In this document: one piece after another, positions 34,697-44,041 of the stretch
Numbering within the stretch: position 1 is the first letter of the stretch
How the letters are laid out: each line of letters begins with the position of its first letter
NCBI RefSeq assembly: GCF_001429045.1
Contig: NZ_LMHY01000030.1
Coordinates: 147,365 to 211,364 of the forward strand
Reading direction: 5' to 3'
DNA: 64,000 nt
Source of the DNA: Pseudomonas sp. Root71
GTDB taxonomy: Bacteria; Pseudomonadota; Gammaproteobacteria; Pseudomonadales; Pseudomonadaceae
The notes under the pieces: generated by a model
Databases searched by the model: none
What the model was told of the DNA's origin: nothing
Seen by the model: only the letters and a program-made list of their open reading frames with translations
Translations under genes and position numbers: made by a program

Positions 34697-35734
34697 ATGA
34701 AGCTCGCTCCCGCCCAACTCGCCAAACACCTGCAAGGCGCCCTTGCGCCGGTCTATATCATCAGCGGCGATGACCCGTTGTTGTGCCAGGAGGCGGCCGA
34801 CGCTGTTCGCGCTGCCGCCCGTCAGCAGGGATTCGATGAACGCCAGGTATTTGCCGCCGACGCCAGTTTCGACTGGGGGACTCTGTTGCAAGCCGGTGCC
34901 AGCATGTCGCTGTTCGCCGAAAAGCGCCTGCTGGAGCTGCGCCTGCCTTCCGGCAAACCCGGCGACAAGGGCGCTGCCGCGCTGATTGAGTACTGCTCGC
35001 GCCCGGCCGAGGACACCGTGCTGCTGATCAGCTTGCCGAAGCTCGATGGCAGCACGCAGAAAACCAAGTGGGGCAAAGCGCTGGTCGAAGGGCCGCAGAC
35101 CCAGTTCGTGCAGATCTGGCCGGTCGATGTCGCCCAGTTGCCAAGCTGGATCCGCCAACGTTTGTCCCAGGCCGGGCTTTCCGCCAGCCAGGACGCCGTT
35201 GAGCTGATCGCGGCACGGGTCGAGGGCAACTTGCTGGCCGCCGCCCAGGAAATCGAAAAGCTCAAGCTGATGGCCGAAGGCGGTCAGATCACCGTTGAAA
35301 CCGTGCAGGCTGCGGTGGCAGACAGTGCGCGCTTCGATGTCTTTGGCCTGACCGATGCGGTGCTCAATGGCGAAGCCGCCCACGCCTTGCGCATGCTCGA
35401 AGGGTTGCGCGGTGAAGGCGTCGAGCCGCCGGTGATTCTTTGGGCCCTGGCCCGGGAGTTGCGCCTGCTGGCCAATATTTCCCTGCAATACAGCCAGGGC
35501 ACCCCCCTGGACAAGGCCTTCAGCCAGGCCAAACCGCCAGTCTGGGACAAACGTAAACCGTTGGTGAGCAAGGCCCTGCAACGCTACTCGGCCCAACGCT
35601 GGGCGCAACTGCTGCTCGAAGCGCAACGCATTGATGCCCAGATCAAAGGCCAGGCGGCCGGTTCGCCGTGGATGAGTTTGAGCCGGTTGACGTTGTTGAT
35701 GGCCGGGCAGCGTCTGACATTGCCCGCTGAATAG
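34697..35734 (+). CDS. holA: DNA polymerase III delta subunit
   Basis: This 345-residue clamp-loader subunit opens the beta clamp. It shows the family N-terminus (MKLAPAQLAKHLQGALAPVY, then ISGDDPLLCQEAADAVR), a mid-protein EGNLLAAAQEIEKLKL and a C-terminal collar domain. Complete and standard in length; third gene after leuS and lptE. Confidence 0.95.
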   Translation: MKLAPAQLAKHLQGALAPVYIISGDDPLLCQEAADAVRAAARQQGFDERQVFAADASFDWGTLLQAGASMSLFAEKRLLELRLPSGKPGDKGAAALIEYCSRPAEDTVLLISLPKLDGSTQKTKWGKALVEGPQTQFVQIWPVDVAQLPSWIRQRLSQAGLSASQDAVELIAARVEGNLLAAAQEIEKLKLMAEGGQITVETVQAAVADSARFDVFGLTDAVLNGEAAHALRMLEGLRGEGVEPPVILWALARELRLLANISLQYSQGTPLDKAFSQAKPPVWDKRKPLVSKALQRYSAQRWAQLLLEAQRIDAQIKGQAAGSPWMSLSRLTLLMAGQRLTLPAE

Positions 35735-35864
35735 CCCCCTCGCCACATAAACCACATCGCTATCAAGATCAATGAAAGGTCCTACACAATGTAGGGACTA
35801 GACAGATCCCGAACTTCGGCCGATTATTTGCCCCGCAAAAACCACTCACTTGCGAGGCATCATC

Positions 35865-36029
35865 ATGAGCAAAAAGCCATCAGCGCATGGCCCCAACAAG
35901 GCCAAATCCATCATCGCCCAGCCATTGTTCCGCAGCCGCAAGGAACGCCCGGCCAAGGGCAAAGGCAGTTACCGCCGCGAAGCCTTCCAGTCTGACAACT
36001 GGGAGGCTTCTTACTTTCTGGCTGCGTAA
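35865..36029 (+). CDS. arfA: Alternative ribosome-rescue factor ArfA
   Basis: This 54-residue basic protein carries the ArfA hallmark PLFRSR, then KGKGSYRREAF and NWEAS, and ends in YFLAA. ArfA brings RF2 to ribosomes stalled on mRNAs lacking a stop codon, backing up tmRNA. In E. coli the arfA message is cut at a hairpin near its 3' end, so full protein accumulates only when tmRNA fails. Here a hairpin at 36016-36036 encloses the TAA. The gene is short, lies between holA and a transglycosylase gene, and has GAGG about 8 bases before its ATG. Confidence 0.9.
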   Translation: MSKKPSAHGPNKAKSIIAQPLFRSRKERPAKGKGSYRREAFQSDNWEASYFLAA

Positions 36030-36036
36030 AGCAGAA
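36016..36036 (+). promoter_or_regulatory. Hairpin over the arfA stop codon
   Basis: TTCTG and CT pair with AG and CAGAA, with one bulged G and the loop GCGTAA, which contains the stop codon (36027-36029). By analogy with E. coli arfA, cleavage or early termination here would give a non-stop message. Confidence 0.5.
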
Positions 36037-36090
36037 CACCCCTTCGACATGTTAAGGTCTGTACCTGATTCGTATTCCCTGGACCCGTGC

Positions 36091-37413
36091 ATGCCCTTTT
36101 GTCTTTCCCGTCGTTGGCACCTGCGCCAATTGATCGCTGCCTCCAGCCTAGTTTTGCTTGTCGCCTGTGCGGAAAAACCGACCGCAGCCGACGCTCAGCC
36201 GCTTCAGACACTTCCTGTCGCCACCGCCCCGGCGGTTGTTCCGCCAGTGGTTCCGACCGGTGAGAACCTCGACATCCAGCCGACCCAGACTTTCGCCGAA
36301 TGGCAGGCGGGTTTCCGCAAGGATGCCCTGGCCGCCGGTATCCGCGCCGATCTGTTTGATCGCGCTTTCGCCAATGTCAGCTTCGATCCCAGTGTGATTC
36401 GTGCCGATCGCAGCCAACCGGAATTCGCAAAACCGGTGTGGGAATACCTGGACGGCGCCTTGTCGCCGCTGCGGGTACGCAAAGGCCAGTCGCTGATCGA
36501 CCAATACGCCGACATCTTGCAAGGCATCGAGCAGCGCTACGGCGTCGATCGCCAGGCGCTGGTGGCGGTGTGGGGCATGGAAAGCAACTTTGGGCAGTTC
36601 CAGGGCAGCAAGTCGGTGATCAACTCACTGGCGACCCTGGCCTATGAAGGCCGCCGCCCCGGCTTCGCCCACGCGCAGTTGATCGCGGCCCTGCAAATTC
36701 TGCAACAAGGCGACATCGAACCCGAGAAGATGCTCGGATCCTGGGCCGGCGCCATGGGCCAGACCCAGTTCATCCCGACCACCTACAACACCCACGCCGT
36801 CGATTTCGACGGCGACGGCCGTCGCGATATCTGGGGCAGCTCGGCTGACGCCCTGGCCTCGACCGCGCATTACCTGCAAAGCTCCGGCTGGCAGAGAGGT
36901 CAGCCGTGGGGCTTTGAAGTCCAACTGCCGGGCGGCTTCAACTACGTGCTGGCCGATGGCACGATTCGCAAGAGTGTCGCCGAGTGGCGCCAACTGGGCG
37001 TTACGCTGCCCAACGGCGGCCAGGTCCCGGCAGGCTCCGAGCAGTTGTCCGCGGCCCTGCTGCTGCCGGCTGGCTACCGTGGCCCGGCCTTTCTGGTGCT
37101 CGACAACTTCCGTGCGATCCTCAAGTACAACAACTCGTCGTCCTACGCCTTGGGGGTTAGCCTGCTGTCGGAACGCTTCAATGGCGCAGGCCTGATCAGC
37201 GGCACCTGGCCAAAGGATGACCTGCCTCTGAGCCGCACCGAGCGGATCGAGCTGCAGAACCTGCTGAGCGCGCAAAACTATGACGCCGGTACCGCCGACG
37301 GGATCATCGGCGCCAATACCCGCAAGGCGATCCGCAGTGCCCAGCAGTCGTTTGGCTGGCCGGCGGACGGGTATCCGACGCACAAGTTGCTGGAAGGATT
37401 GCGTAACCGTTAA
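36091..37413 (+). CDS. Lytic murein transglycosylase, MltB family with peptidoglycan-binding domain
   Basis: This 440-residue lipoprotein cleaves peptidoglycan glycan strands to 1,6-anhydro ends. The signal peptide ends in lipobox LVAC (C26). The catalytic SLT_2 domain spans about 70-365 with the acid E164 in WGMESNFGQ and the conserved GAMGQTQFIPTTY. A C-terminal PG_binding_1 domain (about 380-440, LLSAQNYDAGTADGIIGANT) should anchor it to the wall. The ATG at 36091 gives a proper signal peptide. It is a second MltB-type enzyme besides the one at 43014-44024. Confidence 0.9.
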   Translation: MPFCLSRRWHLRQLIAASSLVLLVACAEKPTAADAQPLQTLPVATAPAVVPPVVPTGENLDIQPTQTFAEWQAGFRKDALAAGIRADLFDRAFANVSFDPSVIRADRSQPEFAKPVWEYLDGALSPLRVRKGQSLIDQYADILQGIEQRYGVDRQALVAVWGMESNFGQFQGSKSVINSLATLAYEGRRPGFAHAQLIAALQILQQGDIEPEKMLGSWAGAMGQTQFIPTTYNTHAVDFDGDGRRDIWGSSADALASTAHYLQSSGWQRGQPWGFEVQLPGGFNYVLADGTIRKSVAEWRQLGVTLPNGGQVPAGSEQLSAALLLPAGYRGPAFLVLDNFRAILKYNNSSSYALGVSLLSERFNGAGLISGTWPKDDLPLSRTERIELQNLLSAQNYDAGTADGIIGANTRKAIRSAQQSFGWPADGYPTHKLLEGLRNR

Positions 37414-37417
37414 AAGC

Positions 37418-37493
37418 AAAAGATCGCAGCCTGCGGCAGCTCCTACGGGTGTACACAAAACCCCGTAGGAGCTGCCGCAGGCTGCGATCTTTT
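37418..37493. repeat. REP-type inverted pair, GATCGCAGCC family
   Basis: A perfect doublet starting 4 bases after the transglycosylase TAA and ending 15 bases before the convergent ldcA stop. The spacer includes the palindrome GTGTACAC (37449-37456). Confidence 0.92.
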
Positions 37494-37508
37494 CAAGATA
37501 TTCGCGAC

Positions 37509-38456
37509 TTACCTGATTACCACATCCTGCTCCAACATCAATTCCTGATTCCCCGCATCCAGCCTGACCAATGCGCCCATGGGCAGCGTCAGGTTCGGGT
37601 CGCAATGCCCACTGCGCCACCCGGACAGCACCGGAATCTTCAATGGCTCGAAGGTCTGCTTGAGCAACCTGTCCAGCGCTGCCACCTCAACCCCCGCCAC
37701 GTCCCCGACCAACACGCCGCGCAGCTTGTGCAAGGTGCCAGCCAGCCGCAGTTGGGTCAGCAACCGGTCGATGCGATACAGCGGCTCGTTGATGTCCTCG
37801 ATCAACAGAATGACGCCCTCGGCATCAATCTCGTAGGGCGTGCCCATGGTCGCGGCGATCATGGCCAGATTGCCTCCGAGCAAGCGCCCATGAGCCACGC
37901 CCGGCTCGATCGTGGTCAGCGGGTAAGCCACCGGATGAGCCAGCACCGTGCCCGCCCTCACCTGCCCGCGCAGCATGTTGAAGAACGAAGACTCGGTAGG
38001 TATTTGCTTGCCCCCCAGCAGATCGGCATTGAGCAACGGACCATGAAAGGTCACGAATCCGGCATAACGACTGATCGCCAAATGCAATGCGGTGATGTCG
38101 CTGTAGCCGACGAACGGCTTGGCGTTGTCACGCAGCAAATCAAAATCGATACGATCGAGCAGCCGCGGCGTGCCGTAACCACCGCGCAGGCAGATGATGG
38201 CATCCACTTCGCTGTCGGCGAACGCTGCATGCAGGTCGCCCAGTCGCACTTCGTCGCTCCCGGCCAGGTAGCCGTTTTTTTCGTAGACCCCGGGAAACAA
38301 TTTCAGTGAATAACCCCGGGCACGCATCCATTGCACCGCCTTGTCGGTGTCCAGCGGCGCGGGACCGGCGGGGGCGATAACGCCGATCATGCCTTCCGAC
38401 GGCAGTGCCGGGACGGGAGCATGAGGGCAAAGGGTGTGGGTCGGTCGAGCGGTCAT
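37509..38456 (-). CDS. ldcA: LD-carboxypeptidase (murein tetrapeptide carboxypeptidase, S66 family)
   Basis: This 315-residue cytoplasmic serine peptidase removes the terminal D-alanine from recycled murein tetrapeptides. The S66 triad is visible as S119 in VGYSDITALH, E220 in LLIEDINEP and H284 in GWRSGHCDPN. Length is normal. It converges on the transglycosylase gene across a REP doublet. Confidence 0.93.
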   Translation of the reverse strand: MTARPTHTLCPHAPVPALPSEGMIGVIAPAGPAPLDTDKAVQWMRARGYSLKLFPGVYEKNGYLAGSDEVRLGDLHAAFADSEVDAIICLRGGYGTPRLLDRIDFDLLRDNAKPFVGYSDITALHLAISRYAGFVTFHGPLLNADLLGGKQIPTESSFFNMLRGQVRAGTVLAHPVAYPLTTIEPGVAHGRLLGGNLAMIAATMGTPYEIDAEGVILLIEDINEPLYRIDRLLTQLRLAGTLHKLRGVLVGDVAGVEVAALDRLLKQTFEPLKIPVLSGWRSGHCDPNLTLPMGALVRLDAGNQELMLEQDVVIR

Positions 38457-38573
38457 CCGTGAATCTCCCTGCGTGAAATCTTCAGCACACAGTAGTCAGG
38501 AACGGGGACAAACAGAAGAGGAACCGTTGCCCCGCAGGTTGCAGGAAAAAACAGCCATTGCCGTAGGCCAGGC

Positions 38574-38614
38574 AAAAAAACGCCCGCGAGGCTGGATGCC
38601 GTGCGGGCGCTTTT
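38574..38614 (-). terminator. Intrinsic terminator after lipA
   Basis: Read leftward, GCGCCCGC pairs with GCGGGCG and is followed by seven T residues. It lies 17 bases past the lipA stop. An A-rich flank could also let it act weakly in the other direction. Confidence 0.85.
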
Positions 38615-38630
38615 CATTTCATTGCGTCGA

Positions 38631-39653
38631 TCAGGACGACATCAGCTCGGCCTTGACCAGCTTGGCCTGTTCGTCAGCGTGATACGAGGAGCGTACCAGC
38701 GGACCCGAGGCAACGTTCTTGAAGCCCATCTTGTAGCCTTCCTCGGCGAACCAGGCGAAGGTGTCCGGGTGCACGAAGCGCTGCACCGGCAAGTGGCTGC
38801 GGGACGGCTGCAGGTACTGGCCCAGGGTCAGCATGTCGATGTCGTGCTCGCGCATGCGCTTCATGACTTCGATGACTTCTTCGTCGGTCTCGCCCAGGCC
38901 CAGCATCAGGCCGGACTTGGTCGGAATGTGCGGCATCATCTGCTTGAAGCGTTGCAGCAGGGTCAGCGACCACTGGTAGTCCGAACCCGGACGCGCAGCC
39001 TTGTACAGGCGCGGCACGGTTTCCAGGTTGTGGTTGAATACATCCGGCGGCTCGGCAGCGGTGATTTCCAGTGCGATGTCCATGCGACCACGGTAGTCCG
39101 GGACCAGGGTCTCGAGCTGCACGTTCGGCGACAGTTTGCGGATTTCACGGATGCAGTCGGCAAAGTGCTGGGCACCGCCGTCACGCAGGTCGTCGCGGTC
39201 CACCGAGGTGATCACCACGTACTTCAGGCGCAGGTCGGCAATGGCAATGGCCAGGCTTTCCGGCTCGTTGACGTCCAGTGGCTTCGGACGACCGTGGCCA
39301 ACATCGCAGAACGGGCAGCGACGGGTGCAGATGTCACCCATGATCATGAAAGTCGCGGTGCCACCGGAGAAGCACTCGCCCAGGTTCGGGCAGGACGCCT
39401 CTTCGCACACACTGTGCAGCTTATGTTTGCGCAGCAGGGCCTTGATGCGGTCGACTTCCGGCGAAACCGGGATGCGTACACGAATCCAGTCTGGTTTCTT
39501 CGGCAGTTCGGTGGTGGGAATGATCTTTACCGGGATGCGTGCAACCTTTTCGGCGCCGCGCAGCTTGACGCCCGCTTCAACCTTGGGACGCGGGGCCGGG
39601 CGCTCGGAGACATCGAGCGTCGGGATCATGGTTTGCACTGCATCAGTAGTCAT
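38631..39653 (-). CDS. lipA: Lipoyl synthase
   Basis: This 340-residue radical-SAM enzyme inserts two sulfurs into protein-bound octanoate. The auxiliary cluster cysteines are C83, C88 and C94 (CEEASCPNLGEC) and the SAM cluster cysteines C109, C113 and C116 (CTRRCPFC). The C-terminal RSSYHADE serine element is present. It starts one base after the lipB stop. Confidence 0.97.
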   Translation of the reverse strand: MTTDAVQTMIPTLDVSERPAPRPKVEAGVKLRGAEKVARIPVKIIPTTELPKKPDWIRVRIPVSPEVDRIKALLRKHKLHSVCEEASCPNLGECFSGGTATFMIMGDICTRRCPFCDVGHGRPKPLDVNEPESLAIAIADLRLKYVVITSVDRDDLRDGGAQHFADCIREIRKLSPNVQLETLVPDYRGRMDIALEITAAEPPDVFNHNLETVPRLYKAARPGSDYQWSLTLLQRFKQMMPHIPTKSGLMLGLGETDEEVIEVMKRMREHDIDMLTLGQYLQPSRSHLPVQRFVHPDTFAWFAEEGYKMGFKNVASGPLVRSSYHADEQAKLVKAELMSS

Positions 39654-39654
39654 A

Positions 39655-40302
39655 TCAGTCGATTCCGCCCGTCAGGGTCGTCTGCTCAGCATAGTCGAGG
39701 TGTTTGACGAGCTGCGCGCGCAGCCGGGCACTTACCTCGGCAAATTCAATCGATCCTGCGTGATCGCTCAGCTGGGTCATCGCCAGCCCGGCATAGCCGC
39801 AGGGATTAATCCGTCGAAACGGTTCCAGGTTCATGTCCACGTTCAAGGCCAGGCCATGAAAGGAACAGCCGTGGCGGATCCGTAGACCCAGGGAGGCGAT
39901 TTTCGCCCCGTCGACGTAGACACCCGGTGCATCGGGCTTGGCCACGGCGGTGACACCGTAACTGGCCAGTAGCTCGATCAGGCAGAGCTCCATCCGGCTG
40001 ACCAGATCGCGCACGCCAAATCCGAGCTTGCGCACGTCCAGCAGCAGATAAGCCACCAACTGGCCGGGGCCGTGGTAGGTCACCTGACCACCACGGTCAA
40101 CCTGCACCACCGGGATATCACCGGGAAGCAGCAGGTGCTCGGCCTTGCCGGCCTGGCCCTGTGTGAACACCGCAGGGTGTTCCACCAGCCAGATCTCGTC
40201 GGCGGCATCGCTGCCGCGTTCGTTGGTGAAGCGTTGCATGGCGTGCCAGACCGGCTCGTAAGCCATCTGGCCAAGTTCACGAAAGCCCAGCGTGCCTGAC
40301 AT
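39655..40302 (-). CDS. lipB: Octanoyl-[acyl-carrier-protein]-protein N-octanoyltransferase
   Basis: This 215-residue transferase moves octanoate from ACP to lipoyl domains, the substrate for LipA. Motifs are VTYHGPGQLVAYLLLD, VYVDGAKIASLGLRIR and the cysteine-containing GCSFHGLALNVD. The ATG at 40302 shares a base with the ybeD stop (TGATG), so translation is coupled; a GTG one codon upstream is an alternative. Confidence 0.95.
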   Translation of the reverse strand: MSGTLGFRELGQMAYEPVWHAMQRFTNERGSDAADEIWLVEHPAVFTQGQAGKAEHLLLPGDIPVVQVDRGGQVTYHGPGQLVAYLLLDVRKLGFGVRDLVSRMELCLIELLASYGVTAVAKPDAPGVYVDGAKIASLGLRIRHGCSFHGLALNVDMNLEPFRRINPCGYAGLAMTQLSDHAGSIEFAEVSARLRAQLVKHLDYAEQTTLTGGID

Positions 40303-40577
40303 CACAACACCATGTGCACGAAACCGGTTGCCCGCAGTTCGCTGTTGATGTTGTACAGCTGGTCCTGGTCCGTCGCGACGATGTGCAACTGAATCGTGGT
40401 GTATTTGCCGTTGCTGCTCTGGCGCTCGTCAATACGCTCATCATTGATCTTGGCGTACTTGCTGACGATGTCGATGATTCTGTCCTTGTTGCCCACGCCG
40501 GTGTCGCTGATCACCTTAACCGGGTAATCATTGGCAGGGAACTCGATCTTTGGCGCCTTTACTTCGGTATCGGTCAT
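40302..40577 (-). CDS. ybeD: DUF493 family protein YbeD
   Basis: This 91-residue protein matches the YbeD/DUF493 family, small ACT-like folds next to lipB in many proteobacteria. It has FPANDYPVKVISDTG and YTTIQLHIVATDQDQLYNIN. It has been proposed to regulate lipoate metabolism from its fold and neighbours; no catalytic residues are evident. Confidence 0.9.
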   Translation of the reverse strand: MTDTEVKAPKIEFPANDYPVKVISDTGVGNKDRIIDIVSKYAKINDERIDERQSSNGKYTTIQLHIVATDQDQLYNINSELRATGFVHMVL

Positions 40578-40611
40578 GGCGTAACGGCCTCGTAAGCGTA
40601 AGCCGTGGCGA

Positions 40612-40643
40612 CGGCAAAGCCCCGCGCCGGATCAGCGCAGGGC
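40612..40643 (-). terminator. Hairpin between dacA and ybeD
   Basis: Read leftward, GCCCTGCGC pairs with GCGCGGGGC (one G-U pair) and is followed by TTTGCC. It starts 18 bases past the dacA stop and probably reduces read-through into ybeD-lipB-lipA. Confidence 0.55.
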
Positions 40644-40660
40644 CATGCAGGTGCACACTA

Positions 40661-41818
40661 TCAGTTGAACAAGCCGTAGAAGAATAGACGGATGCTATCC
40701 CACATGCGGCGGAAGATACCACCCTCTTCGACGCCATCCAGGGCGATCAGATCGGCGCTGTGCACCACCTTGTCGTCCAGTTTGACTTCGACTTTACCGA
40801 TCACGTCGCCTTTGGCGATTGGCGCGATCAGCTGCGGGTTCATGGTCATGCTGGCAGCGAGCTTTTTCAGCTGGCCTTTTGGCAGGGTCATGGTCAGGTC
40901 TTGCGCCAGGCCAGCCTTGACCTGGTTGGTGGAACCTTTCCAGACTGGAGCCTGAGCCAGCTCGGTGCCCTTCTGGTAGAAGGTCTGGGTTTCGAAGAAA
41001 CGGAAACCGTAGGTCAGCAGCTTCTGGGTTTCGGCGGCACGGGCCACTTCGCTATTGGTGCCGAAGACCACGGCGATCAGGCGCATGCCATCACGTACGG
41101 CCGAGGACACCATGCAGTAGCCGGCTTCGTCGGTGTGGCCGGTTTTCAGACCGTCGACGGTCTTGTCACGCCACAACAGCAGGTTGCGGTTCGGCTGCTT
41201 GATGCCGTTCCAGAAGAACTCTTTCTGCGAGTAGATCGCGTAGTGAGCCGGGTCTTCGTGGATGATCGCGCGAGCCAGCACAGCCATGTCGTGAGCCGAA
41301 GAATAGTGCTCCGGGTTCGGCAGTCCGGTCGGGTTCATGAAGTGGCTGTTGGTCATGCCCAGGTCGCCAACGGTTTTGTTCATCATGTCGGCGAACGCGT
41401 CTTCGCTGCCGGCGATGTGCTCGGAGAGCGCAACACTGGCGTCGTTGCCCGACTGGATGATGATGCCGTGCAGCAGGTCGCTGACGGTGACCTGAGAGCC
41501 GACCTTGATGAACATCCGCGAACCGCCGGTACGCCAGGCGTTTTCGCTGACGGTTACCGGGTCGTTTTCGCCGATCTGGCCACGACGGATTTCCAGGGTC
41601 GCGATGTACGCGGTCATCAGCTTGGTCAGGCTGGCCGGTGGCAGACGCTGGTCACCATTGTTCTCGACCAGCACGTTGCCGCTGCTGGCATCCATGAGCA
41701 CATAGGCCTTGGCGGCCAGTTGTGGTGGCGAAGGCATCATCTCGACCGCGAATGCGGCGGGTGAGAGAAGCAGCGGGACTAGCAGGAACAGGCGTTTGGC
41801 AAAGGTGGTGATGTTCAT
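40661..41818 (-). CDS. dacA: D-alanyl-D-alanine carboxypeptidase (PBP5/6 type)
   Basis: This 385-residue penicillin-binding protein trims pentapeptide stems in the periplasm. It has a signal peptide, S63-K66 in ASLTKL, S124-G125-N126, and K226-T227-G228 in GLKTGHTDEAGY. The C-terminal PBP5 domain and an amphipathic membrane-anchoring tail (RMWDSIRLFFYGLFN) follow. P. aeruginosa annotation uses dacC for this locus. It is the last gene of the leftward cell-wall run. Confidence 0.95.
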   Translation of the reverse strand: MNITTFAKRLFLLVPLLLSPAAFAVEMMPSPPQLAAKAYVLMDASSGNVLVENNGDQRLPPASLTKLMTAYIATLEIRRGQIGENDPVTVSENAWRTGGSRMFIKVGSQVTVSDLLHGIIIQSGNDASVALSEHIAGSEDAFADMMNKTVGDLGMTNSHFMNPTGLPNPEHYSSAHDMAVLARAIIHEDPAHYAIYSQKEFFWNGIKQPNRNLLLWRDKTVDGLKTGHTDEAGYCMVSSAVRDGMRLIAVVFGTNSEVARAAETQKLLTYGFRFFETQTFYQKGTELAQAPVWKGSTNQVKAGLAQDLTMTLPKGQLKKLAASMTMNPQLIAPIAKGDVIGKVEVKLDDKVVHSADLIALDGVEEGGIFRRMWDSIRLFFYGLFN

Positions 41819-42003
41819 CCGTCTCTCGAAATCGCTAATGGAAACTGCCCAAGGGCAAAACTAATCAGATGACTTTCTAACGAGTCATCGCGTGTTCAGT
41901 TGCTCACTCCAATCACCCTTTGCCGGGCTTTTGTTCTTCGAAGAGCCAACAACCTGGTTCACCCCCCAAAACCGCAGATGAACCGTCAATCAAGTCCTAC
42001 GTA

Positions 42004-43014
42004 TTACTCAGTCACAACGCTTGGCGAACCGAGATTGGCCAGCCGGACACTATTCTGCACCTGCTGGATTTCACCCGGCGATCCGATCGGGCCCAGGCGA
42101 ACCCGATGCAGGGTCTGCTGATTGCGCACGATCGAGCTGATGAACACCGGAGCGCTCACCATCCCGCTGAGCTTCGATCTCAGGAGTTCTGCAGCGTCCG
42201 GGTTGGCGAACGCGCCCACCTGCAGATACTGGCCAGAGGCTGATGCAGAAGCGTTTTTTTTTGCATCAAGCTGCACAGGCACCACCGCGGCGGCGTGTTG
42301 CTGCGGCGGCGGTGTCCATTGCTCAACGGTACCGGCCGAAGCCGTAATCACCGGGGCGCTATTCTGCGCGACTTTCGGTTCGTTGAGCATTAATGGTGCC
42401 GGACGGCCCTTGGCGGCCCACCATTGCTGCGGGTCGATGCCCTCGACCTTGACCCGCGCCGTGCCGGTTTCGGCGTAACCGAGCTTCTTGGCGGCAGCGT
42501 AGGACAAGTCGATGATCCGGTCCGAGTAGAACGGACCGCGGTCGTTGACTCGCAGAATCACGCTCTTGTTGTTGTCCAGGTTGGTCACCCGGACGTAGCT
42601 TGGCAGTGGCAATGTCTTGTGCGCGGCACTCATGCCGTACAGGTCATACACTTCGCCGTTGGCAGTGTTCTGACCGTGGAACTTGGTGCCGTACCAGGAC
42701 GCCGTGCCCGACTGCACGTAGGTCTTGGACTCTTGCAGCGGAAAGTATGTCTTGCCCAGCACGGTGTACGGGTTGGCCTTGTACGGGCCGGTATGCAGGG
42801 TCGGCGTGGCATCCGGGATGCGCGAAACATCGACATCCCACCATGGCGCGCCATCCTTGTGGGCGCGGTTGATGTCCAGCCCCGGCGTCGTGCGCACGGC
42901 GGCGGTGCTGGTCTTCTGGGCTGGCGCGCGGCTGGTCGAACAACTGGCGACCAGCACTGCCAGCGCGGCGAATGCCATCAGCTTCAGGGGTTTATTGATA
43001 GGCAATGCCCGCAT
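42004..43014 (-). CDS. rlpA: Septal ring lytic transglycosylase RlpA
   Basis: This 336-residue lipoprotein cleaves stem-less glycan strands. The signal peptide ends in lipobox VASC; the double-psi barrel domain spans about 95-190 (SGTASWYGTKFHGQNTANGE, SYVRVTNLDNNKSVILRVND, GPFYSDRIIDLSYAAAKKLG); a C-terminal SPOR domain at about 260-335 targets septal denuded murein. Its ATG shares a base with the mltB stop (TAATG). Confidence 0.95.
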   Translation of the reverse strand: MRALPINKPLKLMAFAALAVLVASCSTSRAPAQKTSTAAVRTTPGLDINRAHKDGAPWWDVDVSRIPDATPTLHTGPYKANPYTVLGKTYFPLQESKTYVQSGTASWYGTKFHGQNTANGEVYDLYGMSAAHKTLPLPSYVRVTNLDNNKSVILRVNDRGPFYSDRIIDLSYAAAKKLGYAETGTARVKVEGIDPQQWWAAKGRPAPLMLNEPKVAQNSAPVITASAGTVEQWTPPPQQHAAAVVPVQLDAKKNASASASGQYLQVGAFANPDAAELLRSKLSGMVSAPVFISSIVRNQQTLHRVRLGPIGSPGEIQQVQNSVRLANLGSPSVVTE

Positions 43015-44024
43015 TACTTGACGCCCCGTGCTTGGACCAGCTGTTCAGACAGTTGATGTACGGCCATGGCGTACATCACGCTGCGGTTATATCGCGTGAT
43101 CGCGTAAAAATTCTTCAGGCCCATCCAGTACTCGGGGCCATTGTCGCCTTCCAGGCGGAACGCAGTAACCGGCATATCATCGCGCAGCGCATCATGACTT
43201 GACCACCCCAGGGCTCGCAACTCCCCGACGGTTTTCGTCGGTTCGATTCCTGTGGTCAGACCTTCGTCGACCTGATCGCCACGGACATCGGCGCGGCTGA
43301 CCACCGGTTCGCCTGCAACCCAGCCATGACGCTTGAAGTAACTGGCGACACTGCCGATGGCATCGTCCGGGTTGGTCCAGATGTTGATATGGCCATCACC
43401 GTCGAAATCCACCGCATAGGCGCGGAAACTGCTCGGCATGAATTGCGGCAATCCCATTGCGCCGGCGTAGGAGCCTTTGAGCGTCAATGGATCGACCTGC
43501 TCTTCACGGGCCAGCAGCAGGAACTCACGCAACTCCTTGCGGAAAAACTCGGCACGGGGAGGATAGTCGAAACCCAGGGTCGACAAGGCATCGATCACCC
43601 GGAAATTTCCGGTATTACGGCCGAAAAAGGTTTCAACGCCGATGATCGAGACAATCACCTGGGCCGGCACGCCGTATTCCTGCTCGGCACGGGCCAGCAC
43701 CGCTTCGTGCTGACGCCAGAAATCCACACCCCGGGCGATGCGCGCATCGGTGATGAACATCGGGCGATATTCGCTCCACTGCTTAACCCGTTCGGCGGGT
43801 TTCGAGATGGCGTCCAGAATCGACTGCTTGCGCTCGGCCTCGCGGAACACGCCCATCAATTGCTCACCGGCGAAACCGTAGTCGCGGGTCATTTCACCGA
43901 CGAATTCGGCCACCTGGGGTGAGCCTTCGTAGTCGCTGGCCAACGCTTCCTGCATGGTGCCAAGGATGCTTACCAGGCCGACCCATGGCGCGTATCGAGT
44001 CGCCCAGCCACGCATTACTTGCAT
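43014..44024 (-). CDS. mltB: Lytic murein transglycosylase B
   Basis: This 336-residue enzyme has the SLT_2 fold with catalytic E131 in IGVETFFGR and conserved GAMGLPQFMPSSFRAYAVD. The N-terminus (MQVMRGWATRY, a hydrophobic run, EALAS) is a cleavable signal without a lipobox, as in soluble SltB1 of P. aeruginosa. The ATG at 44024 follows AAGGTG; starts upstream run into rodA. It lies 17 bases after rodA and is coupled to rlpA. Confidence 0.92.
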   Translation of the reverse strand: MQVMRGWATRYAPWVGLVSILGTMQEALASDYEGSPQVAEFVGEMTRDYGFAGEQLMGVFREAERKQSILDAISKPAERVKQWSEYRPMFITDARIARGVDFWRQHEAVLARAEQEYGVPAQVIVSIIGVETFFGRNTGNFRVIDALSTLGFDYPPRAEFFRKELREFLLLAREEQVDPLTLKGSYAGAMGLPQFMPSSFRAYAVDFDGDGHINIWTNPDDAIGSVASYFKRHGWVAGEPVVSRADVRGDQVDEGLTTGIEPTKTVGELRALGWSSHDALRDDMPVTAFRLEGDNGPEYWMGLKNFYAITRYNRSVMYAMAVHQLSEQLVQARGVK

Positions 44025-44041
44025 TGAAAATTTCACCTTAT

